Position numbers and translations under genes: made by a program. A DNA stretch of 64,000 bases from a virus: positions 1 through 64,000 of the IMG/VR virus record IMGVR_UViG_3300043425_001539, one strand, 5' to 3'. Each line of letters opens with the position of its first letter. Position 1 is the stretch's first letter. Shown in pieces: positions 50,247 through 58,256 of this stretch. The notes beneath the pieces were generated by a model. It was not told where the DNA came from, did not search any database, and was given only the letters and a program-made list of their open reading frames with translations.

Positions 50247-50702
50247 TTAATTTTCAGAAAGAGTAACCATGTATCTATACATAAATCCTTTAATCTCCAT
50301 TGATTTACCTATTTGACTGGATTTAAAACCCATTGCTTTTAATCGGCTAATAACACCATCCCTGCCTCTGTTAGTCTCACAACGATAAATCAATCTACGT
50401 TCTCCATTATATTCTACCAATTCTTGAGTGTTTGCACCTATTTCCCAAGCATCTTTTGTAAGTAATTCTTCAAATTTGGGGTCTTTGGCAAATTTGTTGC
50501 TTTCATTGATAAATTTATCATATTCCTGTCCGTAGCCATTACTTGTTAGAATATCTTCAACATCTTCTAATGAATAATTGTTTGGCAATTCTTTTTTAAG
50601 CCAAGATAAGCTTGGATTTGCTTTAATGATTTTATTTACCAATTTTTCTGGTGTAATTTTTCCTTCGTTGATAAAACTGTCAAAATCTTTAATGGGTTTC
50701 AT
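50247..50702 (-). CDS. Small protein with capsid-targeting-like N-terminus
   Basis: 151 residues from ATG 50702 (MKPIKDFDSFINEGKI). The frame is open for another 180 bases upstream, but that stretch overlaps the nuclease gene and lacks coding character, whereas the internal start matches the conserved MK...F..F(I/L)NE opening of neighbouring genes. The rest is helical and charged, with KDAWEIGANTQELVEYNGER and RLKAMGFKSSQIGKSMEIKG. If the N-terminus is a capsid-targeting peptide, cleavage would be expected after INE. Terminated by a strong hairpin. Confidence 0.6.
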   Translation of the reverse strand: MKPIKDFDSFINEGKITPEKLVNKIIKANPSLSWLKKELPNNYSLEDVEDILTSNGYGQEYDKFINESNKFAKDPKFEELLTKDAWEIGANTQELVEYNGERRLIYRCETNRGRDGVISRLKAMGFKSSQIGKSMEIKGFMYRYMVTLSEN

Positions 50703-50718
50703 GCTTGTGTTTTTTTTA

Positions 50719-51288
50719 TTAAACATTTCTTTTTCTAAAGGTCCAAGGACTAACTTTAATTCCTTTTTGACCCCATAGACCAAGTTTTTGTTTTTTTGCA
50801 TTTTTTTGTAATTCTTTAAGTTTCTCTCTTTCTTCTTTAGGCATTTCTTTACCCGGATCATAAAACCAAGCATACCCATTTTCAATTAAGTACTCCGATA
50901 AATCTTTACCGTTTACATAAATTTTTGCAACCATTCTGTCATAAATATCAGCATACATAGGAACTACATAAACGCATTCTCCTTTAATTTTTTCTCTTAC
51001 ATGATCGCCAGCTTCCCTGCCAAAAATTTGGGTTTTTCTTACATAAGGAGAATAAACTTCTGGGCAATCTGCTGCATACAATCTTACCCAAACAAATGTA
51101 TTTGTGGTAGAAGTATCAAACTTAATTTTGTAACTGTCACCATCATGGACAGCAAAAACTTTTGCATTAGTTGCTATGCTGTCGGATTGAGTGTAGACTG
51201 TTGTGTCGGTTGCTATACTGTCAGTTTGTGCATAAGCTGTTACAGTTGAAAAAATAGATAATAATAAAATTTTTAGTAAGTTTTTCAT
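50719..51288 (-). CDS. Exported staphylococcal-nuclease-like enzyme
   Basis: 189 residues. Residues 1-20 are a classic signal peptide (KNLLKILLLSIFSTVTAYA, probable cleavage before Gln). After a Ser/Thr/Asp-rich spacer the SNase fold follows: VFAVHDGDSYKIKFD, VRLYAADCPEVYSPY with the catalytic Arg and Glu, YDRMVAKIYVNGKDLSEYLI with the second Arg, and YAWFYDPGKE. It should degrade DNA or RNA outside the cytoplasm, in the periplasm or after lysis. Its neighbours are small candidate head proteins, which makes an exported enzyme in this place unexpected. Confidence 0.85.
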   Translation of the reverse strand: MKNLLKILLLSIFSTVTAYAQTDSIATDTTVYTQSDSIATNAKVFAVHDGDSYKIKFDTSTTNTFVWVRLYAADCPEVYSPYVRKTQIFGREAGDHVREKIKGECVYVVPMYADIYDRMVAKIYVNGKDLSEYLIENGYAWFYDPGKEMPKEEREKLKELQKNAKKQKLGLWGQKGIKVSPWTFRKRNV

Positions 51289-51309
51289 AAATGTTTTTTT
51301 TTTTTATTT

Positions 51310-51600
51310 TTAATCGACTACAAATACTAAGTAAACTTTGCCATCTGTATTACGCCATCCAATGTAAGGAATATCAGCGTTTTCAAGTTCTTTTGCCATT
51401 CTATTTGATTGAGTCTGAATTTTTACATCAACGAATGCAAGATCCTCAGGAAATGCATTATTATCTTCCATAAAATTATTAAGTAAATTATCAACGCCTG
51501 TTATATTCATATCTGAGTATTCATTGGCATTCCACTTATTTTTGAATTGCTGGCCTTTTCCTTCATTCAAGAAGGCTTCACATTCTTTGATGTGTTTCAT
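51310..51600 (-). CDS. Small protein with capsid-targeting-like N-terminus (paralogue A)
   Basis: 96 residues starting MKHIKECEAFLNEGKG. It is closely related to the next gene (51614-51916) along its whole length: both have FKNKW or LKNKW, then D..I.G.D, NNFMEDNNA or NTFMEDNNA, and a C-terminal YLVFVVD. The first 13 residues follow the MK-x-I-K-x-F/C-x-x-F-L-N-E pattern, with L-N-E matching the LxE prohead protease site of T4. The body is about 80 residues, alpha/beta. Putative internal head protein. Confidence 0.6.
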   Translation of the reverse strand: MKHIKECEAFLNEGKGQQFKNKWNANEYSDMNITGVDNLLNNFMEDNNAFPEDLAFVDVKIQTQSNRMAKELENADIPYIGWRNTDGKVYLVFVVD

Positions 51601-51613
51601 AATTTTTTTATTT

Positions 51614-51916
51614 TTAATCGACTACAAATACCAAATAATCTTCATCGTCATCAGCATTATGCCAATCAATATAAGGAAGATTAGCTGTTTCGAGCTCTTT
51701 TGTCATTTGCTTAACCTGAGATTGAGATTTCATTGTTACATTAACAAATGCAACGTCATCAGGTGAAGCATTGTTATCTTCCATAAAAGTATTAAGTAGG
51801 TCAACATCATCACCTATTATGCTCATGTCCCAATACTCATCGGCATCCCATTTATTTTTTAAATGTTCGCCTTTTCCTTCGTTCAAGAAGGATTCAAATT
51901 CTTTGATATGTTTCAT
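51614..51916 (-). CDS. Small protein with capsid-targeting-like N-terminus (paralogue B)
   Basis: 100 residues from ATG 51916 (MKHIKEFESFLNEGKG). The frame opens 27 bases earlier, but this ATG matches the paralogue's start and a TATAAAAT late-like element lies 14 bases before it. Full-length similarity to 51310-51600 and only 13 bases between them point to tandem duplication. The divergence of the two copies suggests it is not recent. Putative internal head protein, on the basis of the N-terminal motif. Confidence 0.6.
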   Translation of the reverse strand: MKHIKEFESFLNEGKGEHLKNKWDADEYWDMSIIGDDVDLLNTFMEDNNASPDDVAFVNVTMKSQSQVKQMTKELETANLPYIDWHNADDDEDYLVFVVD

Positions 51917-51939
51917 ATTTTTTAATTTTATTTTATATA

Positions 51940-53766
51940 TCATTTTATTTCTGAATATAACATAATTTTCATACCTTTTTTGTTTGCCGTTGACATTTTT
52001 GAGCTTGAGGATGCCAAATCATCGGTAAACAAAACTTTTGCATCTTTTATACCTGCGTGGTAATAACCTTTTGATTTTGCAAATTCTAAAAATTCTTCTT
52101 TTGTTTTAAATCCAGCTGATTTAGGAGAACCTGTAAATTCACAAGGAATCATATCATCTGCAATTTTTTCAGGCATAACTATTTCCAAAAACTTTGAAAG
52201 ATTTTGAACTGCACTTTCATATTTCTCTCTCTTTTTTTCACCTTGGCCAAATCCTGATATTACTGTTTTTTCCAAACCTGCAAAATTATATTTTACACCT
52301 GAGAGCATATTTCCAATTTGCTTTGCTGATGAATATCCCATTCCAGGAAATCCTAACATTAATACAACATCAGCAGGTTTAAGTGTTTTGATTTTGGCAA
52401 TTTCGTTAAACATATTATCAACAGTTTTACCAGGCTTGAGATCACTGTTTGCATATAAATGTTGTTTGGTAAATTTAGTAGGATCAAGTATTTCAACAGC
52501 TGATCTATATCCTGCTTTCCAAAGTTGTTTAATCATTGCTCCACCGACGCCATCAATTCCTAATTGTTGAACTCCTTGAGCAAACATATTATAAGCAATG
52601 TTTTCACAAGTAGGATTAACACACATTAAGTGAATTCCTTGTGTGTGTAATTCTGAGCCACATTTGCAAGTTTTAGGAACAATTAGATTATTGCGAGATC
52701 CTTGAACAACAACCCGAGTAATTTGAGGAATAATGTCTCCGGATTTTGCGATCGCAACAGTTGCACCCGGAAAAGCTCCTTTAGATAATAAATATCCGTA
52801 ATTAAATAAAGCGGCGCGGGAAACGGTTGTTCCGTCAAGTTCAACAGGTTCCATTACAGCAACCGGTGTTACTTCACCTGTTTTGCCGTATTGCCAAGAT
52901 ATTCCAGTTATTTTGGTTATTGCTTCTTTAGGTGGGAATTTAATTGCAACCGCCCAATTTGGATCATGTGAATTTTCTCCCCACACAGGACGAATTTCTT
53001 CGGGCGCCTTAATTACAAATCCGTCTAATTGATATTCACAAGTATTACGGTATTTTAACATTTTTTCATACACATCAGCAAAGTTTGTTGCCTGATTTTT
53101 AAATGTGTATGGTTGATATTTAAAATTCAAAGAAGATGTATCAGTATAAATAACATTCTCGTTTTCGTGGATTTTAACCTCGACAGGAATAAAATCCAAA
53201 TCAGCAATAACACTTGTAGGATTTTCGTCGCGGTTTAAAACACCAGCAACATAATTTCTTGGATTTTTAAAATCGGAATATTTTTGATTAAATGTAGCAA
53301 TTTTAATTACAACCTCACCGCGTACCTCCACAATACCTTTTACATCGATGCTGTCTGGAACATTGTGCTTTACCTTTTCTGTAATATCTCTGCCTTTATT
53401 GCCATTTCCTCGTGACAATATTTGTATCAACTTACCATCTTGATATATGACGTTTGCGGCGTTGCCGTCATATTTTGGAGAAAACTCAAATTCAACTTTA
53501 CCAAATTGTTTCATCCAATTGGACGCTGATTCAATTGGCGGTTTTCCCGACAAAGATGCTTGATATTTTGATAATGAAAGCATCGGAGATGGGTGGGAAT
53601 ATTTTGCCTTACGATCTGATGCTCCTACTTTATGTGGAGCATCAGATCCAAGTAATAGCAATTGTTTTTCTATGTGGTCAAATTCATCGTCAGAAACAAT
53701 AGGCGTCCCAGCATAATAGGCATCTTTTGCTTCAAAGTAAAGTTGTTCTAATTGAAACCTTTCCAT
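51940..53766 (-). CDS. ligA: NAD-dependent DNA ligase
   Basis: 608 residues from ATG 53766 (MERFQLEQLYFEAKDAYYAG); a TTG 33 bases upstream is inside the promoter and not used. Domains: an Ia-like N-terminal part with YYAGTPIVSDDEFD, adenylation domain with the nucleotidyl lysine in KYDGN, SRGNGNKGRDIT, EVRGEVVI and DGFVIK, OB fold, a four-cysteine zinc finger (CKCG ... CVNPTC), helix-hairpin-helix region (LGIDGVGGAMIKQLWKAG, MLGFPGMGYSSAKQIG) and a C-terminal BRCT. T4 itself uses an ATP-dependent ligase, so this is of bacterial type. Preceded by a TATATTTG promoter 23 bases upstream. Confidence 0.93.
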   Translation of the reverse strand: MERFQLEQLYFEAKDAYYAGTPIVSDDEFDHIEKQLLLLGSDAPHKVGASDRKAKYSHPSPMLSLSKYQASLSGKPPIESASNWMKQFGKVEFEFSPKYDGNAANVIYQDGKLIQILSRGNGNKGRDITEKVKHNVPDSIDVKGIVEVRGEVVIKIATFNQKYSDFKNPRNYVAGVLNRDENPTSVIADLDFIPVEVKIHENENVIYTDTSSLNFKYQPYTFKNQATNFADVYEKMLKYRNTCEYQLDGFVIKAPEEIRPVWGENSHDPNWAVAIKFPPKEAITKITGISWQYGKTGEVTPVAVMEPVELDGTTVSRAALFNYGYLLSKGAFPGATVAIAKSGDIIPQITRVVVQGSRNNLIVPKTCKCGSELHTQGIHLMCVNPTCENIAYNMFAQGVQQLGIDGVGGAMIKQLWKAGYRSAVEILDPTKFTKQHLYANSDLKPGKTVDNMFNEIAKIKTLKPADVVLMLGFPGMGYSSAKQIGNMLSGVKYNFAGLEKTVISGFGQGEKKREKYESAVQNLSKFLEIVMPEKIADDMIPCEFTGSPKSAGFKTKEEFLEFAKSKGYYHAGIKDAKVLFTDDLASSSSKMSTANKKGMKIMLYSEIK

Positions 53767-53788
53767 ATTTGTTTGAATAATTATATTA

Positions 53789-53815
53789 CAAATATACAAC
53801 TATTTGTTGAATAAA
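53789..53815 (-). promoter_or_regulatory. Bacteroidota-type promoter (TATATTTG core)
   Basis: TATATTTG at 53796-53789 on the minus strand, preceded by AGTTG and TTCAACAAAT in a T-rich tract. Third copy of the block seen at 6280 and 22990, 23 bases before the ligase ATG. Confidence 0.6.
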
Positions 53816-53869
53816 AAAAATTTTTAGGTAACTTTTTTTCTTAAAAAGTGTTAAAATTTTCTATAAGAT

Positions 53870-54544
53870 TTAATCTAATTTAAGAATAATATTTTTTAGC
53901 TTAGCACAGTTTTCATATTCTTCGCTTTCAACATACATATCTATCATTTGATTCAATGTAAGAATCATATCATTTATATTTTTGACAGTTACTAATATGT
54001 CTTCATCTTCATATAAAATTAAATCTTTTAATATGTCAATTTCCGATGTTGTAATAAATTCAAATATTGACCTAAAAAAATCTTTTATTTCTTTTTCCTG
54101 CTCGTTAAGATTAGGATCATATATCCATTCTTCTTTAATACTTATGGAATTTAAAATATCATCAACTTCATATGAATTTTCGATGTCCGATTCTTGCATA
54201 AGTTGTTTAAGTATTAATACAGATTGTACGGTTAATAAAAAACTATTGTCTATTTCTGATGATGAATGGCTTAATTCTGTATCTTTGCACAAACCCCATT
54301 CAATAGGTAATTGCTGTGAAGGTATAACCAAAACTTCTCCACGTAAAGACATATTAAAAACGTCAGATGCAATTTTATTAATAGGGCCTTCTTTTAATGA
54401 TTCATTATAAATTATCCAAACAGGCCCAATTTTGATTGGAGCAACCCATCCTTTAATTAATTCATTTAATCCACCAACGTCAAAACAGTCTGATGGCGGA
54501 TTGACTGTTTTGACGATGGATTCAGTTGTTATTAAAACTGCCAT
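53870..54544 (-). CDS. Hypothetical protein with UVR-like C-terminal motif
   Basis: 224 residues. The N-terminal ~85 residues (GLNELIKGWVAPIKIGPVWI, IYNESLKEGPINKIASDVFN, GEVLVIPSQQ) resemble the DUF3846 type of small phage domains. The C-terminal end (MIDMYVESEEYENCAKLKN) looks like the UVR coiled-coil hairpin of UvrB/UvrC, a protein-protein contact motif. It follows the NrdA C-part after 22 bases. No enzymatic residues. Function unknown; the UVR-like hairpin may mediate interaction with a host or phage ATPase. Confidence 0.55.
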   Translation of the reverse strand: MAVLITTESIVKTVNPPSDCFDVGGLNELIKGWVAPIKIGPVWIIYNESLKEGPINKIASDVFNMSLRGEVLVIPSQQLPIEWGLCKDTELSHSSSEIDNSFLLTVQSVLILKQLMQESDIENSYEVDDILNSISIKEEWIYDPNLNEQEKEIKDFFRSIFEFITTSEIDILKDLILYEDEDILVTVKNINDMILTLNQMIDMYVESEEYENCAKLKNIILKLD

Positions 54545-54566
54545 AAATTATTTGTTATTTTCGTAA

Positions 54567-55646
54567 TCATCCTTCACAACTTACGCAATCTGGGTCAGTT
54601 GCTCTTGCTGCTATATCACCTCGTAATACACTTTCTGTCCTTGTATAATATAAAGTTTTAATACCTTGTCGCCAAGCTTCCATATGTACTTGGTTAATCC
54701 ATTTAGGTTCAGCGCTTGAAGGGAAGGCAAGATTTAAAGAGACAGATTGATCTATGTATTGTTGTCGTATCCCAGCTTGCTTGACTAAATCCAATTGATT
54801 AATTTCTTTAAATGTCTTAAATACATCTTTAACCATATTGCATCTGTTTTGCTCATCTTGAGTTAATTCGTTAAAATTACACACCTTTCCGTCAAGAAAA
54901 CACCAGGAATCCAAAAAGTCCAGTCCTTGAATAGAACCGCCGTCCACAAAAATTTGATCCCAAACTTCTTTGGTATTTTTACCAATTCCTTCAAGTACTT
55001 TTTCAAGTTCGTGGTTTTTTCTAATAAAAGTTCCTTTTGCAGTTTGCTCAGTAAAAACATTGGCAGCCCAAGGCTCAATACCTGAAGATACGTTTCCACT
55101 TAATTTGGAATTTGACACAGTTGGAGCAACAGCACGTAAATGTGTATTTCTAAATCCTGTGTCTTTGCACCATAAAGGTTCACCGTATTCGTTTGCCAAA
55201 TCTCTACTTGCTCTTTCGCTTTCAATTTTTAATTGTGAAAAAATTCTGCGAGTTTCAAACTGAGCCTGTAGGCCTTCAAAAGGAATTCCGTTTTGTTGCA
55301 AATATGTATGCCATCCAAGTACGCCTAATCCTAATGCTCTTCCTTTTTCAGCTGATCTTACAGCATTTTCAAAGCCTTTCATATTTTTGGCTTTTTGTAT
55401 AAATTCCTCTAAAACTCCATCCAAAAACCAAGTAGCTGTATACATCAAATCCGTATCTTTCCACTCGTTGTATTTAGCAAGATTGAGAGAACTTAAACAA
55501 CAAACAAAAGAGTGCGATTCATCAGTGAAAAGCACAATTTCACTACAATTATGGACTAATATATCATTAGCATAAAAGTTTTTATTTTCAGCAACTGTTA
55601 TATCATAAACCGGTTCACGTTTTGTTGTTTTTTTAATTTTTAACAT
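54567..55646 (-). CDS. nrdA: Ribonucleotide reductase large subunit, C-part, preceded by split intein C-half
   Basis: 359 residues. Residues 1-33 are the intein C-half (EPVYDITVAENKNFYANDIL, VHN). The extein begins at Cys 34 (CSEIVLFTDES), which corresponds to the thiyl-radical cysteine of class I reductases (E. coli C439 in NLC-x-E-I). SFVCCLSSLNL holds the redox partner (C462 equivalent). TLYYTRTES has the two radical-transfer tyrosines, and CVSC at the end is the swivelling C-terminal pair. Together with the N-part it gives a 598-residue subunit, shorter than T4 NrdA (754). Confidence 0.92.
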   Translation of the reverse strand: MLKIKKTTKREPVYDITVAENKNFYANDILVHNCSEIVLFTDESHSFVCCLSSLNLAKYNEWKDTDLMYTATWFLDGVLEEFIQKAKNMKGFENAVRSAEKGRALGLGVLGWHTYLQQNGIPFEGLQAQFETRRIFSQLKIESERASRDLANEYGEPLWCKDTGFRNTHLRAVAPTVSNSKLSGNVSSGIEPWAANVFTEQTAKGTFIRKNHELEKVLEGIGKNTKEVWDQIFVDGGSIQGLDFLDSWCFLDGKVCNFNELTQDEQNRCNMVKDVFKTFKEINQLDLVKQAGIRQQYIDQSVSLNLAFPSSAEPKWINQVHMEAWRQGIKTLYYTRTESVLRGDIAARATDPDCVSCEG

Positions 55647-57055
55647 GTTTCAACTTTATTTTTTATTTTTATAAATTCAAATTGATCTAAATGAGTTTCT
55701 AAATTTTCTTTTAATTTTTGTGAAAATCTAGAAGAATTTGAATTTTCTTCAATTATCCTAGATTCATTTATATTATACTTTATCTCTGCAATACATTTAT
55801 CGTTTATTATTAAATAAAACATTACTTCACCCCAGTCTGGTTCAACTGTATAAAAGAACAAACCGTTACTAATAAAATAGCTTTTGGTTGGCAAATTCTT
55901 TATTATTTCATTTCTAGTAAGTCCTATAGAAATTCCCTTATTAGGTTCTATATTTTCCATTTCATGTGTTTTTTGATATATTTCCATTTCTTTCATTTTT
56001 TTAAAGTCTTTTATTGATAAGCCTTCTATGTTTGTTAGAAAAATATAATTATGATACTTTGCAGAAAACATAACACAATCTTGTATTTTTTCAAAATTTG
56101 ATTCATCTCTAATATATCCTTTTAATTCTATTAAATATTCTTCGTTATCAATATTAATAATAAAATCTGGCGTATATAATTTAGAGCCAATGCAAATAGT
56201 TACATTTTCATAAGACCAACTTTCTAATATATTTTCATTTGGTTTAATTATTTTTTCTATAAACTCAGATTCTAAAGAAGATCTAGTAATAAAAGGTTCT
56301 GTATTAAGGCATTTTTTAAAATCTGCGTTGTTAAATTCTGTTCTTTTAAATATTGGATTACCCATTGAATTTGAACCCATTATTGAATGATATGTCCCTA
56401 TTATAGAATTTATAATTTTATATGCCTCATCTAAATTACTGTCGGTTAAGTTTTTTAAGATATCTTTATCATAATATTTTTTATAAGCTTCTTTATTCCA
56501 AAAGTTTTGTATTTTAGATAATTTATATTCATCGCTATTAACTATCTTTCGTCGAAACTGCGAATAAATTTTATCTACATTTTCATTGGAGACGCCATCC
56601 AAGAAATATCCTTTATTTGATAAAACCAATCTTTTCCAATCTGTAGTATTAAATTCTTTATCGTAAGATTTTCGTTTATCTGTCCAATTATCCTTCTTAT
56701 TTTTTAAATTAGGTCTACCTTTAAGTTTTTTAGAGTGATCTGGTCTTCTTTTACCTCTAAATGAATGTCCCCTATTATAATTAGCATCTTTTACATCATG
56801 TCTAAATGTTATATTATCAAAAATTTTGTATTTGTTATCATCAACTTCAGATTTACAAACTTTTAAGAAATCATCTAATGTTAAGATTTTATTTTTTATA
56901 ATATACTTTAGTACATAAAAATATTTATCTTTATAGACTTTCTTACAAATATGTATAATACTTGAATCTATTAAATCTTCAATTTTTTCAATATTTTTTT
57001 TGATAGTTAATACAGATAGTTTTTTATACCCTTGTAATACTTCTAAAGTGTTCAT
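55640..57055 (-). CDS. Free-standing homing endonuclease in split NrdA intein (PD-(D/E)XK-like)
   Basis: 471 residues from ATG 57055 (MNTLEVLQ), between NrdA-N and NrdA-C. The N-terminal part contains a NUMOD3-like DNA-binding motif (GHSFRGKRRPDHSKKLKGRP). The central nuclease core is KLYTPDFIINIDNEEYLIEL followed by KGY, a D...ExK arrangement preceded by an acidic residue. The C-terminal ~150 residues are unassigned. The stop overlaps NrdA-C by seven bases. The ATG is hidden in a 14-bp hairpin (57045-57104) with a late-like promoter in the loop. Expected target: uninterrupted nrdA at the radical-cysteine codon region. Confidence 0.75.
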   Translation of the reverse strand: MNTLEVLQGYKKLSVLTIKKNIEKIEDLIDSSIIHICKKVYKDKYFYVLKYIIKNKILTLDDFLKVCKSEVDDNKYKIFDNITFRHDVKDANYNRGHSFRGKRRPDHSKKLKGRPNLKNKKDNWTDKRKSYDKEFNTTDWKRLVLSNKGYFLDGVSNENVDKIYSQFRRKIVNSDEYKLSKIQNFWNKEAYKKYYDKDILKNLTDSNLDEAYKIINSIIGTYHSIMGSNSMGNPIFKRTEFNNADFKKCLNTEPFITRSSLESEFIEKIIKPNENILESWSYENVTICIGSKLYTPDFIINIDNEEYLIELKGYIRDESNFEKIQDCVMFSAKYHNYIFLTNIEGLSIKDFKKMKEMEIYQKTHEMENIEPNKGISIGLTRNEIIKNLPTKSYFISNGLFFYTVEPDWGEVMFYLIINDKCIAEIKYNINESRIIEENSNSSRFSQKLKENLETHLDQFEFIKIKNKVETC

Positions 57056-57104
57056 GACCAATATAAATTTTATTTATGTTATATATTCAAGTCATGAACA
57101 CTTT
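57045..57104 (-). promoter_or_regulatory. Hairpin with loop-borne late-like promoter controlling the endonuclease
   Basis: AAAGTGTTCATGAC (57045-57058) and GTCATGAACACTTT (57091-57104) pair perfectly over 14 bp. The 32-base loop has CATAAATA on the minus strand (57078-57071), one mismatch from the late consensus, and TTGAATATATAA further upstream. The endonuclease ATG (57055-57053) is in the stem. Confidence 0.7.
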
Positions 57105-57109
57105 TTTAC

Positions 57110-58240
57110 TTAATTTGTAATTAAAATGTCATCTTCCAATAAATCTTTTGCCTCTACCCAACCTCTTTGTGTAAATAATTTATGATTAGCTGTGCATTTT
57201 ATTGTTTTATTATTATCTAAATCTTCAATTTCATATACTTCAGCTGAATCATCAGTCATACCAAAATCGGTTATTAATTTCCATTCATTTATGTTAGTAT
57301 CAATATTACGTGATAGCGTATAAATTTGATCTTCTAATTTAAGTATTTCACCAATTTCATCTATTCTTACTTTATGAATTTCATCACTTATTTTAATATC
57401 AATTATCGTATCACCTGTCACACAAATATTAGTCATAAATACTTTTAGACCGTTTTTCTTATATGATTCGGGGTTTTGTTTATTGACATTGCCTTTAAAC
57501 ATAATATAAGGTTCACCGGTCGCTTTTCTTTTTTGCAAAAGTTTGCCCCATTTACGGCGTGCTTCGGTATCACCATCTAATAATTTGCGCATAAATTTAT
57601 CACCAACAACTGCGCATTGATGCATATTTAATGATTGGCGATTAACATCACCTTTAGGTTCTCGTGTTTCCAACCAATCTTCAAAATCTTTATGCTCAAT
57701 ATTAATATTTGTACTTGCTGCGCCTCTTCTTACAGCACCTTGATTGGTTGCAAGAATTGTTGAATCATAAATTTTGCAAAAAGGAACCACTCCATCTGAT
57801 GTTCCATTACCCGTTATTTTTGATCCAGCAGGTCTGATTTGATTAATACCAATACCTACTCCACCTCCATGTTTTGCAAGCAACATTAGTTCCAAATTTT
57901 TAGAACCTATTTCATAAATACTATCGCCAACATCAATCCCAAAACAACTAATAGGTAATCCTCTATCTGTTCCCATATTTGACAAAACTGGTGATGCCAA
58001 GCCTAGCCAGCCTTTCCAAATATAATCAAAAAATTTAGTAGCAAGGTGTGGCTTTCCTAATCTTTTAGCAACAGTGGTAGAAACCCGCCAATAAGCATCT
58101 TTAGGTTTTTCTCCCGCTAAAAGATATCCTTTGGATATTGTGTTAACATAAATTTCTGTTGCGCCCCAATCAGGAATATCAACTCCAAGTTCCCAGCCCA
58201 ACATATCTAATAATTCTTGTACTTTTTCGTTATTCATCAT
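57110..58240 (-). CDS. nrdA: Ribonucleotide reductase large subunit, N-part, fused to intein N-half
   Basis: 376 residues. Residues 1-272 are NrdA: LASPVLSNMGTDRGLPISCF with the first redox cysteine, GGGVGIGINQIRPAG, GAVRRGAASTNINIEHKDF and a terminal VFMTNI. There is no N-terminal ATP cone, so allosteric activity control is absent. Residues 273-376 are the intein N-half: CVTGDTIIDI, IYTLSRNI, block B-like TIKCTANHKLFTQRGWVEAK and DLLEDDILITN. Splicing joins MTNI to CSEI of the C-part. This is a conventionally split intein. It follows NrdB by 16 bases. Confidence 0.93.
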   Translation of the reverse strand: MMNNEKVQELLDMLGWELGVDIPDWGATEIYVNTISKGYLLAGEKPKDAYWRVSTTVAKRLGKPHLATKFFDYIWKGWLGLASPVLSNMGTDRGLPISCFGIDVGDSIYEIGSKNLELMLLAKHGGGVGIGINQIRPAGSKITGNGTSDGVVPFCKIYDSTILATNQGAVRRGAASTNINIEHKDFEDWLETREPKGDVNRQSLNMHQCAVVGDKFMRKLLDGDTEARRKWGKLLQKRKATGEPYIMFKGNVNKQNPESYKKNGLKVFMTNICVTGDTIIDIKISDEIHKVRIDEIGEILKLEDQIYTLSRNIDTNINEWKLITDFGMTDDSAEVYEIEDLDNNKTIKCTANHKLFTQRGWVEAKDLLEDDILITN

Positions 58241-58256
58241 ATTTTATTTTTTCTTT

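Noticed and set aside
50703-50885. Longer N-terminus for the gene at 50247-50702
   Set aside because: The upstream stretch overlaps the nuclease gene in another frame, and the internal ATG matches the conserved MK...FINE opening.
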